NCBI RefSeq assembly: GCF_002153425.1
Contig: NZ_KZ119600.1
Coordinates: 3,461,920-3,525,919 of the forward strand
Direction of reading: 5' to 3'
From: Litchfieldia alkalitelluris
Lineage (GTDB): Bacteria; Bacillota; Bacilli; Bacillales; Salisediminibacteriaceae
Length of the DNA: 64,000 nt
The translations under genes were made by a program, and so were the position numbers. Shown one piece after another: positions 19,548 to 29,161 of the stretch (positions within the stretch are counted from its first letter, which is position 1; each line of letters starts with the position of its first letter). The notes under the pieces are model-generated. The model worked only from the letters and a program-made list of their open reading frames with translations. It had not been told where the DNA came from and did no database searches.

Positions 19548-21620
19548 TTAATAGATTTTGCGATTCTTTTCGTCAGCAATACCAGACTTACGGTAGAAAT
19601 ACGTGTTGATAATATCTCTCCACTCTTTAGAGTGTTCAACCTGATGTTCAAATCTTTCTAGTACTCCTTGGAAGATCATCGGCGGAATTTTCCCTTCAAG
19701 TGATGACCAACGGGATTTTAATTCCTCCGCCTCTTCTACACCTTCAAAGTGAGTATCATAAATATGCTGAATAACTGTCTTTCCAGATTTCAACTTATGA
19801 GTGTATGGTACATGATGGAAGAATAAAAGCAATTCATCTGGACATGTATCAACATTTTCATACATCTCTGCATTTTCAGGGAAATATTGACCGGCATAAC
19901 CTGTACCTGTTGCAACGGTACGGTCAACACCGATCCCTTTCCAATCAGCAAAGTGATACGTTCCCCATCTGTCATATTCATAGCCATCTACATTTGGACC
20001 ATAGTGATGGTTTGGATTTACCATCCAGCCTACACCTAATGGAGAAGTATAGTTTTCATATGTTCTCCATGATCCAAGAAGCATTTCTGATACTTCTTTA
20101 ACAACTACTGGGTCTGTACCGAAAGTCATTTTTACCCACTCATCCGTAATTTCCTCGGAAGATAATTCAGGATTCCACGTAAGACGTCCATACCCGTATA
20201 AGTTAGCTTGTGCCAACGTATGACCAGTCCAGTTTTCATCATTTCCACTGTTTGAAACTGCAGTAATTCCGCAATATGTATAAGGGAATTTACTACCATC
20301 AACAACAGATTTAATTGGAGTACCTTCTCCCTGAGCATACGTATCAAAATCTAAAATTTCTTTCCATTGCGGAATAAGATAACATAGATGTCTTTGTTGA
20401 CCTGTATACTCTTGTGCAACTTGGAACTCCAACACTTGATTTGTTTTTGGCATAGCACCAAATAAAGGAGAAACACCTTCCCTTACTTGGAAATCCATTG
20501 GGCCATTTTTAATTTGAAGAACAACGTTGTCATTAAATTCACCATCAAGTGGCTTGAAGTGATCGTAAGCTGCTCTAGCACGGTCAGTAGATCGATCACG
20601 CCAGTCCTGTAGACAGTTGTATACAAAACATCTCCAGAATACAATTCCACCAAATGGCTCGAATGCTTCTGCAAGCATATTGGAACCATCAGCATGATTT
20701 CGTCCATAAGTAAATGGGCCAGGGCGATGCTCAGAGTCTGCTTTTACTACAACTCCACCGAAATCAGGGATATATTCGTAAATTTCCTTTACTTTCTCTT
20801 TCCACCAGTTACGAACATTTTCATCTAATGGATCTGCAGTATCTAATCCGCCTAATTCAATTGGACTCGCATAATTGATACTTAAGTAAGTTTTAATTCC
20901 ATAAGCTCTGAATATATCCGCCACTTTTGCTACATCTGGTAAGAATTCTGGAGTAATTAACTTTGATTCTACTTCGTGTACATTCACGTTATTAAATGCA
21001 ACAGCATTTAGTCCAGATGAGGATAGCATTCTAGCATAATCTTTAATTCTATCCCAATCACGAACAAAACGGTTATCTTCAAAAAATAGAGAGTTACCTG
21101 AATATCCACGTTCAACGCTTCCATCCATGTTATCCCATTCATTAAGCATTCTAATTTGGTTTCGTGGATTTTCCACAATATCTATGTTCTGCAAACTAGA
21201 TTCAGTTTGTAGTAATCGAAGTAAATGGAATGTTCCATATAAAATACCTTTGTCTGTTTTACCAAGAATAATGATACTATCACTCTCTGGAACAGACTTC
21301 ATTAAGTAACCCTCTGAGTTTAACTGTGCTACTTTATCAGTGTCAATGAGGCCGTCAACTTGCTCTAAATCATCTGCAGTGGCTAAAACTATGTTAGATG
21401 TTCCTTCAAACACAGTGGAAATAGTTAATTCAACCTGAAACATTGAAGAAATTCCACGAAGAAGTTCCTCTTTAGATGAATTGACAACTACAGAATCCTT
21501 CTTAGGTAGTACGATGTTTTTTAAGAATGGTTTATAATTACTCTTCGTTACTTCACTCTTTGGGAGATATGCTAACCAGCTTTCATACCCATTTTCTTTT
21601 CTATTTAAGATGTCTGTCAC
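19548..21620 (-). CDS. aguA: GH67 alpha-glucuronidase
   Basis: A 690-aa intracellular family-67 enzyme that removes (4-O-methyl-)glucuronic acid from the non-reducing end of aldouronic acids. Key segments: [14 protein letters not shown] near residue 295 (putative acid Glu), [11 protein letters not shown] near 370 and [11 protein letters not shown] near 400 (the Asp/Glu pair assigned as base), and [13 protein letters not shown]. No signal peptide. I chose GTG at 21620 because GGAGG sits seven bases before it; ATG at 21638 would lie upstream of the RBS. It follows the intracellular GH10 gene closely in the aldouronate operon, as in Geobacillus and Paenibacillus clusters. Confidence 0.95.
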   Translation of the reverse strand: MTDILNRKENGYESWLAYLPKSEVTKSNYKPFLKNIVLPKKDSVVVNSSKEELLRGISSMFQVELTISTVFEGTSNIVLATADDLEQVDGLIDTDKVAQLNSEGYLMKSVPESDSIIILGKTDKGILYGTFHLLRLLQTESSLQNIDIVENPRNQIRMLNEWDNMDGSVERGYSGNSLFFEDNRFVRDWDRIKDYARMLSSSGLNAVAFNNVNVHEVESKLITPEFLPDVAKVADIFRAYGIKTYLSINYASPIELGGLDTADPLDENVRNWWKEKVKEIYEYIPDFGGVVVKADSEHRPGPFTYGRNHADGSNMLAEAFEPFGGIVFWRCFVYNCLQDWRDRSTDRARAAYDHFKPLDGEFNDNVVLQIKNGPMDFQVREGVSPLFGAMPKTNQVLEFQVAQEYTGQQRHLCYLIPQWKEILDFDTYAQGEGTPIKSVVDGSKFPYTYCGITAVSNSGNDENWTGHTLAQANLYGYGRLTWNPELSSEEITDEWVKMTFGTDPVVVKEVSEMLLGSWRTYENYTSPLGVGWMVNPNHHYGPNVDGYEYDRWGTYHFADWKGIGVDRTVATGTGYAGQYFPENAEMYENVDTCPDELLLFFHHVPYTHKLKSGKTVIQHIYDTHFEGVEEAEELKSRWSSLEGKIPPMIFQGVLERFEHQVEHSKEWRDIINTYFYRKSGIADEKNRKIY

Positions 21621-21703
21621 GATGCTGCCTCCAATCATTTTGATGTAATGTAATTAGAAGGTGAATACAATCATCTTTAAGTTACATTACATCAAAGCAT
21701 AGT

Positions 21704-22705
21704 CTAAAAGTTTACGAGCTTCCAAAAAGACTCTTTAGGGTTTTGATCTACATCAAATACAAATGGCCAGTTTTTTCTACCTCTTACTGGGAAGTCACTT
21801 AACCAAGTATACCTGTCACTTACACCCCAGAATGTTACTCCCGTGATAACATCACGATATTCCCTAAGTAGTTTAAAGAATTCATCGTAACGTTTCTCTT
21901 GAAGTTCTAAAAGTTCTTCTGTTGGTTCTGTAAGGTCAGTACGTTTGTCACCGTGCTCAAACACAGATACATCAAGTTCTGTAAGTTGTAGTTGTAGACC
22001 GAGTGACGAATAACGCTCAATTGCAGCTCTAATATCATCAATAGTTGGACCATAAATATTCCAATGGGCTTGTAAACCAACACCGTGAATTGGAACACCT
22101 TTATCCTTGAGAGATTTTACTAATCTATAAATCTTCTCTCGTTTTTCAGGGTCCGACTCATTGTAATCATTATAGAATAATGATGCTTCTGGATCCGCTT
22201 TATGGGCAATTTCAAAGGCTATCGAAATAAAGTCTTCACCTAGAATGTCAAGCCACTTTGATTTACGTAAGTACTCTCCTTCATGATCAGAGATCACTTC
22301 ATTAACAACGTCCCAAGCATAGACACGCCCTTTATAACGGGACACTACCGTTGTAATATGTGTTTCCATTCTTTCAATCAGCTTTTCTCTACTTACTTGA
22401 GTACCATCCTCATTTTCAAAAAACCAATCTGGTGTTTGGTTATGCCATACTAGCGTATGACCACGAACCATCTTATTATTTGCTTCTGCAAACGCAAACA
22501 TTTCATCGGATTTTTCAAATGTAAATATGCCCTCTTGTGGCTGTAGAAGAATTGGCTTCATTTCATTTTCTGCAGTAATACTATTAAAGTGTTTCTTTAA
22601 TAATTCTTGTTCAGAATGAAGTGTTTTTGAATTCACTGCAGCTCCGATAGGAAAATAATCTTTATATTTGGCATACAGTGAAGGGGGCATTGACTTGTTT
22701 TCCAT
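21704..22705 (-). CDS. xynA2: intracellular GH10 endo-1,4-beta-xylanase
   Basis: A 333-aa single-domain GH10 enzyme. Seen: ITAENEMKPILLQPQEG, GHTLVWHNQTPDWFF, acid/base Glu in WDVVNEVISDHEGEY near residue 135, LFYNDYNESDPEKR, nucleophile Glu in QLTELDVSVFEHGD near 241, and TFWGVSDRYTWLSDFPV. There is no signal peptide or binding module, unlike the two large GH10 proteins further right, so it should act on imported aldouronates and xylo-oligomers after AguA. It lies between the ABC importer and aguA. Confidence 0.95.
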   Translation of the reverse strand: MENKSMPPSLYAKYKDYFPIGAAVNSKTLHSEQELLKKHFNSITAENEMKPILLQPQEGIFTFEKSDEMFAFAEANNKMVRGHTLVWHNQTPDWFFENEDGTQVSREKLIERMETHITTVVSRYKGRVYAWDVVNEVISDHEGEYLRKSKWLDILGEDFISIAFEIAHKADPEASLFYNDYNESDPEKREKIYRLVKSLKDKGVPIHGVGLQAHWNIYGPTIDDIRAAIERYSSLGLQLQLTELDVSVFEHGDKRTDLTEPTEELLELQEKRYDEFFKLLREYRDVITGVTFWGVSDRYTWLSDFPVRGRKNWPFVFDVDQNPKESFWKLVNF

Positions 22706-22761
22706 GCTTTGCCTCCATTTTTATTATATTAATATCTCTTTAACGATAAAAGTCTGGATGA

Positions 22762-22805
22762 ATGCCATTGCTTTAATGAATAAGATTCACCTTCGCTAAT
22801 GGCAT
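22762..22805 (-). promoter_or_regulatory. large hairpin in the ytcP-xynA2 intergenic RNA
   Basis: Arms ATGCCATTAGC..TGAAT and ATTCA..GCAATGGCAT pair over about 20 imperfect positions. There is no T tract, so an mRNA processing or stability stem between importer and hydrolase genes is more likely than a terminator. The rest of 22706-22996 shows no gene. Confidence 0.45.
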
Positions 22806-22996
22806 CACCAGAGAGATTAGATTAATATAATAGATTTATTTTTTGAATCATATAACAGTGCATATTCTAGAAGAAATGAACATCATATAAAGAATTAAAT
22901 TATGTTTCTATATAGTATAAACAAGACTACAAATAGTTTCTTAAGCGCAAACTCAAATCAACCGTTTTTATAATATATTAGGTTTGAAGTGGACTA

Positions 22997-23926
22997 TTAA
23001 CCTTTAACTCCACCAAGAGTTAGACCTTTAACAAAGTATTTTTGTAGGAATGGATATACACAGATGATCGGAACACTTACTACAATTGTCATCGCTGCAC
23101 GAACTGCCTGTGGTGTTACTGTTTGAACAACCCCACCTTGCGAAGCTGCGAAGGCACCTGCTGCAGAACCAGAACCTAGTGATGCGTTAGAGTTTTGAAG
23201 TACTTTCATCAACTCATACTGTAATACACTTAAGTTTGGATATGATGAGTTGTAGATGAACACATCAAACCATTGGTTCCATTGGAATACTGCAAAGAAT
23301 AATGCAATTGTTGCAATTACCGGTAAACTTAGTGGTAAAGCAATTTTTATAAATTGAGTCCATTCACCCGCACCATCAATACGTGCTGATTCGAAAATCG
23401 TCTCTGGTAATCCTTCAATAAAGGAACGCGTAACGATTAATTGGAAGATACCAACAATATGTGGAATAACATAAATCCAGAATGTACCGATTAAAGAAAG
23501 CTCTCTCATTAATAGGTAAGTTGGGATAAGACCACCATTGATGTACATTGTTAATACGAAAATTAAAGTTGTAAATTTACGTAGTACGAAGTATTGTCTA
23601 CTAATAGTATAAGCTACCATTGCTGTACAGAATACTGATAGTGACGTACCAATTACTGTACGTAAAATCGAAATAATACCTGCTTGTAAAACTTGTGCTT
23701 CACCAAAAACGTGCTCAAAGTTGTATGTTGTCCATTCCCTTGGTAATAAGTGAATACCACCACGTACTGTATCAGTAGCATCGTTAAAGGAAATTGCCAA
23801 CGTATTTATCATTGGGTAAAGCATTACTACGACTAGCAATACCATGAAAATAACGTTAAGTGTATCGAATACAAGGTCATCTACACCACGACGACGGCCT
23901 GTAAACTTAGATAAAAATTTCTTCAT
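22997..23926 (-). CDS. carbohydrate ABC transporter permease (YtcP/LplC type)
   Basis: A 309-aa inner-membrane permease of the MalG/YtcP group with about six membrane segments. N-terminal RRRGVDDLVFDTLNVIFM, then VVMLYPMINTLAISFND. The EAA-type loop contacting the ATPase is LPETIFESARIDGAGEWTQFIKIALPLSLP. The end PFLQKYFVKGLTLGGVKG is typical. It starts 12 bp after the other permease gene, behind GAGGAGGG. No ATPase gene is nearby; such importers often borrow a shared MsmX-type ATPase encoded elsewhere. Predicted substrate: aldouronates/xylo-oligosaccharides, from context. Confidence 0.92.
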   Translation of the reverse strand: MKKFLSKFTGRRRGVDDLVFDTLNVIFMVLLVVVMLYPMINTLAISFNDATDTVRGGIHLLPREWTTYNFEHVFGEAQVLQAGIISILRTVIGTSLSVFCTAMVAYTISRQYFVLRKFTTLIFVLTMYINGGLIPTYLLMRELSLIGTFWIYVIPHIVGIFQLIVTRSFIEGLPETIFESARIDGAGEWTQFIKIALPLSLPVIATIALFFAVFQWNQWFDVFIYNSSYPNLSVLQYELMKVLQNSNASLGSGSAAGAFAASQGGVVQTVTPQAVRAAMTIVVSVPIICVYPFLQKYFVKGLTLGGVKG

Positions 23927-23938
23927 GATGTCCCTCCT

Positions 23939-24925
23939 CTAGAATAATCTCGCTTCGCCAAGTTTCTTCGCTATTGAGTTTGCTGAGAATAGGAAGATGA
24001 AGCTGACTACTGTTTTAAACATACCTGCTGCTGTTGCTAAGGAGAAGTTCCCCATATTAATACCGTATCTTAAAACGAATATATCCAAGTTCTCCGCATA
24101 ATCCATGTTCATTGGGTTCATTAATAGATATTGTGCTTCAAAACCAGACTCTAAAATATAACCAATGTTCATGATTAGTAGGATAACGATTACTGGTCTC
24201 ATACCAGGTAAAGTAATGTGCCAGATTCTTTGTAGACGGGACGCTCCATCAATTTCTGCTGCTTCATATTGTTCTGTATCGATCATTGTAATTGCAGCTA
24301 AGTAAATAATTGAGTTCCAACCTACGTTTTTCCAAACATCAGAGAGCCCGATAATTCCCCAGAAATACTCTCCAATACCTAAGAACATAACTGGTCTATC
24401 AATAATTCCAATATTTGTAAGGATGATATTAATAATACCATTTTCCATTGACAATGCTGCTGATACTAAACCAGCTGCTACTACCCATGATAAGAAGTGA
24501 GGCATGTAACTAATTGTTTGTACAATTCGCTTAAATGTTACGTTACGTAATTCATTTAATAATATGGCTAAAGAGATAGCTGTCACAAAGCCTAAAATGA
24601 GGTTAATGAAACTCATTGCAAGGGTGTTACGCATTACTTCCATAAATCTCGGATCTGTAAATAAGAACTCAAAGTGCTTAAATCCAGCCCAATCTTGTTC
24701 AAACATTGGTCTAGCCGGTCTAAAATCTTGGAACGCCATTACCCAACCAGCTACTGGTAAATATCTGAAAATAATTAACCAGATAATAAACGGGATACTC
24801 ATATAAAGTAATACTCTTTGTTCTTTACATCTTCTTAAGAATAATTTAAAACCAGTCGGATTTTTAACTGAACCCTTTGGGCTCGGATTTGGCGCCGTTG
24901 GCGTTGGTGTTTGTTGTAATGACAC
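23939..24925 (-). CDS. carbohydrate ABC transporter permease (LplB type)
   Basis: A 328-aa permease of the MalF/LplB group. A cytoplasmic Pro/Thr-rich N-terminus (QQTPTPTAPNPSPKG) precedes six membrane segments beginning LLYMSIPFIIWLIIFRYLPVAG. ISYMPHFLSWVVAAGL and the EAA loop QYEAAEIDGASRLQRIWHITLPGMRPV are diagnostic. Start is GTG at 24923-24925 behind GAGGAGGGAG. It pairs with the YtcP-type permease downstream and the lipoprotein upstream as one importer. Confidence 0.92.
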   Translation of the reverse strand: MSLQQTPTPTAPNPSPKGSVKNPTGFKLFLRRCKEQRVLLYMSIPFIIWLIIFRYLPVAGWVMAFQDFRPARPMFEQDWAGFKHFEFLFTDPRFMEVMRNTLAMSFINLILGFVTAISLAILLNELRNVTFKRIVQTISYMPHFLSWVVAAGLVSAALSMENGIINIILTNIGIIDRPVMFLGIGEYFWGIIGLSDVWKNVGWNSIIYLAAITMIDTEQYEAAEIDGASRLQRIWHITLPGMRPVIVILLIMNIGYILESGFEAQYLLMNPMNMDYAENLDIFVLRYGINMGNFSLATAAGMFKTVVSFIFLFSANSIAKKLGEARLF

Positions 24926-24956
24926 TGGTCTCCCTCCTCGTTATGCACCTTAAAAG

Positions 24957-25008
24957 GTAAAAAAGGGAAGCTATGACATCCCTTCTATTCGGTTTGTCAC
25001 AGCCCCTT
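24957..25008 (-). terminator. attenuator-like hairpin between binding protein and permease genes
   Basis: AAGGGGCTGTGACA and TGTCATAGCTTCCC pair and are followed by TTTTTT on the minus strand. Such partial terminators after the binding-protein gene commonly keep permease expression below that of the lipoprotein. Confidence 0.65.
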
Positions 25009-25032
25009 GATACCATCAATCAATCGTTCAGA

Positions 25033-26736
25033 TTACCATTCGCCTCTTAGACGTTGTTCAACAACTTCTGTAAAGAAGTTCTCAAAAGCATCTACGTCAA
25101 GTGAACGATAAGCTTCTACAAAGTCATTCCACTCTTTTTCGAAGTCAGCTGGGTCAGCTAATACGATACGAGCAAAGTGACGCTTTTTCATTTCTTCAGA
25201 ACGCTCTTCAAAGATCTGTACATCAGAACCTTGTTCAATGTTTGCACTCCATGCAGGGTACCATGGACGATCTTGTGGTTGTGCGAATAATTCAGCAAAA
25301 GTTTCAATACCATAAGCTTCTAGATATTCTCTATCAGCTTCGCTGTAATCAGCTAAAGCAACTTCTGCTTGTCTACGTGGTTCAACTGCATTTCCATCAG
25401 AGAATGAACCGTTGATTCGCGGCCAGTTCCATTCGAACACAGACATTCCAACTCTATCTCTTTCAGACTGTTCTGCTGTAAGAACTAGTTGCTCATCAGT
25501 ACGATAGAACATACCATCTTCATCTACTTCGTAATGCTCACCTTCAAAGCCCCACATAATAAGTCTTTGGTTTTCTTCTTTTACAAGGTTATCCCAGAAT
25601 TGAATAATACGTTCTGGATTTTCTGCATTAACAGTGATCGCTGCACCACGGTTTTGTGTGAATGCTGGTGGCTCAATATACTGATCTACAATATCTTCGT
25701 CAAATACGATTGGTAATGCCATAAATTCTTTATCTGGATCTCCAGCGTCTCTTAATGCATCACGTGCATTACCCCACTGCCATCCATAGTCAAAGAATCC
25801 AAGTACACGACCAGAAGTTAATTTTGCTAAATACTCATCATAGTTCATTACGAACATTTCTTGATCTAAATAACCTTCAGCGTTAAGTTCGTTTAATTTT
25901 TGTAAGTAACGCTTAGTGTGCTCAGAATCAGCATAAACTGAAGCTTCATAAGTTTCCATATCAACCATAACGTCTCCATCGTTAGGGAAACCAGCTAAGT
26001 GGTTAGGAGCGTTAGCAAAAGCAAAGAATCTCCAGTCATACGTTAATCCAGTAAATGGAATCGTTCTCATACCATCAATTTCAGGATTTTCATCTGCATA
26101 CTGTGTAATAAGATCAAAGTACTCATCTAAAGTTGTTACTTCTGGGAAGCCATTTTCTTTTAGTACTCCTCGTTGAATCCAGAATGCACCTTGGTCGATA
26201 TTAGCCATAGGTTTGAATTCGTTTACAGTTGCACCAAATGGGATCCAATAGATGTTTCCGTCTTCCATTGTGAAGCGGTCGATATACTCGTCATACATTT
26301 CAAGGATATTAGGACCGTGCTCTTCAAGTAAATCATTCAATGGAATGAATGCACCTGCATCTAACAATGTGTCAATTGCAGCATCTGGAACGATTACATC
26401 TGGGTAATCTCCACTAGCTACCATTACACCAATACGTTGGTTAATGTCACCAACAATGTGCTCAAGGTCAAAGTTAACACCTGTTTGCTCTTCAAAAAGC
26501 TGACCTAGAACCGTTTCGTTTGTGTTAATGTCACGACCTGAATCAGCAGCGTTAAAGAATGAATAAGTTACAACCGGCTCTGTTTGATATTCGCCTGTAG
26601 CTTCTCCTGAATCAGTAGTTTCTTGATCTTGCCCTTCAGCTGCATCTGCTGGAGTATCATCGTCGCTTGAACAAGCAGCGAATACTAGAAGCAAAGACAA
26701 CGCTAACATTAATAATAAATTACTTTTCTTAAACAT
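25033..26736 (-). CDS. extracellular solute-binding lipoprotein of the aldouronate importer (LplA/YtcQ type)
   Basis: A 567-aa lipoprotein. The signal MFKKSNLLLMLALSLLLVFA ends in lipobox FAAC with Cys22, followed by an acidic linker. The mature part has family-1 large binding-protein features (MVASGDYPDVIVPD, IPLNDLLEEHGPNILEMYDEY, YWIPFGATVNE, NPERIIQFWDNLVKEENQRLIMWG). It heads the importer operon with two permeases, then the GH10 and GH67 genes. It probably captures aldouronic acids. Its promoter has the 65-bp two-box layout shared with both secreted xylanases and xynB, plus cre-like sequence over the -10. Confidence 0.93.
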   Translation of the reverse strand: MFKKSNLLLMLALSLLLVFAACSSDDDTPADAAEGQDQETTDSGEATGEYQTEPVVTYSFFNAADSGRDINTNETVLGQLFEEQTGVNFDLEHIVGDINQRIGVMVASGDYPDVIVPDAAIDTLLDAGAFIPLNDLLEEHGPNILEMYDEYIDRFTMEDGNIYWIPFGATVNEFKPMANIDQGAFWIQRGVLKENGFPEVTTLDEYFDLITQYADENPEIDGMRTIPFTGLTYDWRFFAFANAPNHLAGFPNDGDVMVDMETYEASVYADSEHTKRYLQKLNELNAEGYLDQEMFVMNYDEYLAKLTSGRVLGFFDYGWQWGNARDALRDAGDPDKEFMALPIVFDEDIVDQYIEPPAFTQNRGAAITVNAENPERIIQFWDNLVKEENQRLIMWGFEGEHYEVDEDGMFYRTDEQLVLTAEQSERDRVGMSVFEWNWPRINGSFSDGNAVEPRRQAEVALADYSEADREYLEAYGIETFAELFAQPQDRPWYPAWSANIEQGSDVQIFEERSEEMKKRHFARIVLADPADFEKEWNDFVEAYRSLDVDAFENFFTEVVEQRLRGEW

Positions 26737-26782
26737 GTGACAGCCCCTCTCGCTATTTTAAAAGTTCGCTTCCTTCTGTGAA

Positions 26783-26805
26783 AGCACTTTCATTATAGCG
26801 CTTAC
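26783..26805 (-). promoter_or_regulatory. cre-like sequences over the importer -10 region
   Basis: The minus strand reads TGTAAGCGCTATAAT overlapping the -10, then ATGAAAGTGCTTTCA immediately after. The latter is a near-perfect cre palindrome except for the central CG. Their position would allow CcpA to block initiation. Confidence 0.5.
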
Positions 26806-26856
26806 AGGAGACTTTCTTCACCCACCAAACTATAGTTTAGACTTCGAAAAATATAG
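26792..26856 (-). promoter_or_regulatory. importer operon promoter with 21-bp direct-repeat operator
   Basis: Distal box CTATATTTTT (26847-26856) and proximal box CTATAGTTTG (26826-26835) are 21 bp apart. The -10 TATAAT (26792-26797) lies 34 bp from the fifth base of the proximal box. The -35 position (TGAAGA) is poor, as expected of an activator-dependent promoter. The whole unit spans 65 bp, exactly as at 36.8, 41.1 and 43.1 kb. Confidence 0.7.
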
Positions 26857-27228
26857 ATTCCTAAACTAAATATGTATAAAACCTTATAAAACTAGCATTT
26901 TCTGTACAAAAAAAACTTCATTTGTCCAAGAAAAATCACTTGAAACGTGCGAAAAATGTCTAATTTTGTCACTAACCGGTGTCGAATCTGGAATGATTTG
27001 GAATTAAATTTGATAGGTTAATATAGTTTTTCATCGTTTAGTGAGCTTAATCTTTATTTTACTCAGCACATTTAATACATTATTCGATGGATTTCTCACC
27101 TCCAGAAAGTACTATTTTCATATAAAATGATCACGATGATTTTATTAAATCATAAAATTTGATTATGGGCCTTTCAATATGTGAATAATTTTAAAACTTT
27201 GATCATATAGCTTTTATTCTTTAATAGA

Positions 27229-27356
27229 AAGCTCTGTTAAAATGGTAATGTTCATTTTTTGTTACAGGTACACACTTTCACGCAAGGTACAAGTGCGACA
27301 TCCGCTCAACTTTCGCAGTGTCTTCTTTGCCGCGTACGTCTGGTAAGCTTTCCAAA
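27229..27356. repeat. dispersed repeat remnant
   Basis: It starts AGCTCTGTTAAAATGG..TTTTTTGTTACAGGTAC, matching the left end of the element at 11876. It contains a 34-bp block (27274-27307) shared, inverted and with one mismatch, with 63267-63300. No right-hand inverted repeat is visible. Apart from this, the promoter and the terminator, 26737-27391 holds no gene. Confidence 0.6.
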
Positions 27357-27363
27357 TAGAAAA

Positions 27364-27385
27364 GAGATTGGGCAAATGCCCAACC
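27364..27385 (-). terminator. terminator of the two-component operon
   Basis: TTGGGCATTTGCCCAA hairpin followed by TCTCTTTTC on the minus strand, just after the histidine kinase stop. Confidence 0.7.
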
Positions 27386-27391
27386 TCAATT

Positions 27392-29143
27392 TTAATTAAT
27401 ATATTCACGCTCAGATTTTAGTCTAATCTCTACCGTCGTTCCTTTTCCTGGAGTGCTTTTTATACTAAAACCAAAATCTGTCTTATAGTATAGTTTCAAA
27501 CGATAATAAACATTTTTAATACCTATGGATTCTCCCATACTTTCTTCATTCTTTAAGCTATCTAGCATTTTATCTAGCTTGTCTTTTTCAAAACCAGAAC
27601 CATCATCTTGTACAGTAAACACCACTTCATCATTTACTTTCTTTATTTTAATTTGGATGAGTCCCGTATCTTTTACAGATTCTATACCATGAATACTTGC
27701 ATTTTCCACAAACGGAAGAAATGCCATATTCGGGATAAGACTGTCATAGACGTTTTCGTCAATATCAATTGAATACTCTAGCTTATCACCAAACCGGTAC
27801 TTTTGAATTTCAAGAAAACAGAGGATGAGGGTTAGTTCTTCTTTGACGGTTACCCATTCCTTCCCCCAGGTCAAGGAGTTCCTAAATATTTTTGCCATGT
27901 TCTGAATGATCTTAGCTGTTTCCTTTTCCCCTTTAATTAGACTTCTCATTCTAATAGTTTCAAGGGCGTTAAATAAGAAATGTGGATTGATCTGACTCTG
28001 TAGTGCACTTAACTGGGCTTGCTTTTCTTTTAGCTCTAAATCTTTCTTATCAATATTTGCAACATATACTTCATTTATTAGCGTTCTAATCGTTCGAGTC
28101 ATCTTGTTGAATTCGATTGTTAATTCACCTATTTCATCCTTTGCTTCTTGTGAGTCAATTGTTTCAAAATCTTGCTCTTTCATTTTTTTCATATATTTAA
28201 GTATTCTTGCTAGCCTCACATGTAGTGATCTCGATATTAGAATAATGATAATAGTAGGTATTGTAAAATTTAATAATGCAAAAAATAGAATAAATTGGAC
28301 TGATTGATGTAATTCTTCTAGAATGTCAGACTCAGAAATAACCCCTACCATACGCCAACCCTCTATATAACTTTGAGGAAGGACCTTTTCGTCCAACAAA
28401 ATAGTATCTTCATTCAGAGAGATTGAGTTAAATGAAACCGTTTCACTACGCCAATTAATAGAGTAGTCATTTGAGAATTCAATTTCACCTTCATTATTTA
28501 ATAAGTAAACATTTCCCGGGAAGGTAACATTATTAAATATTTGTCTAAGGGACAATGGATTAATATCAATACGAATAAATTTTTCATTAGCACTATATGC
28601 ACGAAAATAATCTAAAGATCGTATAACACTAAATAGGTCCCCCTCTTCCTGGGGATCAGGTTTGACAAAAACCGGGTGTGACCCAGGAGCCGATCCATCA
28701 TACCATCCCTCTTCAAATGCCTCCTCTAATGTACGAATTCCCCCTGCATATATCACAGTCGGGTTGTTCGTATAGTAGGATATATCTTGAATGGAATAAT
28801 ATAGAGGACTATAAACATTATAATGGCTGATGAAATCTTCAAATGCTTCAATGTATTGAATAGAGTTCTCGTAATCAGTGTCCAAAAATTCATACAGCCT
28901 TGTATTGGAATAAAAACCAGCTGAAATCCCCATTGCTTGATCAACAACATTCAAAAATTCATTCGTAATTTGTTCTAGTACTAAATCCACATCGTCCATT
29001 TTTTGATTTTTAATGTTATTGGTCGTTACACTATAAAACGTCACATTTGTAACGACAATCGGAATAAATACACACAATAAATAAAGGATCAGCAGCTTAC
29101 TTCTCAGTTTTAAATTATTAAAAAATCTTATAGGAGATTGCAT
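27392..29143 (-). CDS. YesM-type sensor histidine kinase
   Basis: A 583-aa membrane sensor. One membrane segment at about 15-37 (LLILYLLCVFIPIVVTNVTF), a ~240-residue extracellular Cache-like region, a second segment near 285-306 (FILFFALLNFTIPTIIIILI), a HAMP domain to about 360, then the His_kinase domain with phospho-acceptor His in QINPHFLFNALETIRMRSL near 388. The C-terminal HATPase has NASIHGIESV and QDDGSGFEKDK. It belongs to the LytS/YesM histidine-kinase group typical of oligosaccharide sensing. It follows the response regulator gene by 18 bp. It probably senses xylan fragments, perhaps together with the neighbouring binding lipoprotein. Confidence 0.93.
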   Translation of the reverse strand: MQSPIRFFNNLKLRSKLLILYLLCVFIPIVVTNVTFYSVTTNNIKNQKMDDVDLVLEQITNEFLNVVDQAMGISAGFYSNTRLYEFLDTDYENSIQYIEAFEDFISHYNVYSPLYYSIQDISYYTNNPTVIYAGGIRTLEEAFEEGWYDGSAPGSHPVFVKPDPQEEGDLFSVIRSLDYFRAYSANEKFIRIDINPLSLRQIFNNVTFPGNVYLLNNEGEIEFSNDYSINWRSETVSFNSISLNEDTILLDEKVLPQSYIEGWRMVGVISESDILEELHQSVQFILFFALLNFTIPTIIIILISRSLHVRLARILKYMKKMKEQDFETIDSQEAKDEIGELTIEFNKMTRTIRTLINEVYVANIDKKDLELKEKQAQLSALQSQINPHFLFNALETIRMRSLIKGEKETAKIIQNMAKIFRNSLTWGKEWVTVKEELTLILCFLEIQKYRFGDKLEYSIDIDENVYDSLIPNMAFLPFVENASIHGIESVKDTGLIQIKIKKVNDEVVFTVQDDGSGFEKDKLDKMLDSLKNEESMGESIGIKNVYYRLKLYYKTDFGFSIKSTPGKGTTVEIRLKSEREYIN

Positions 29144-29161
29144 CGGAATAATCCTTTGTTT

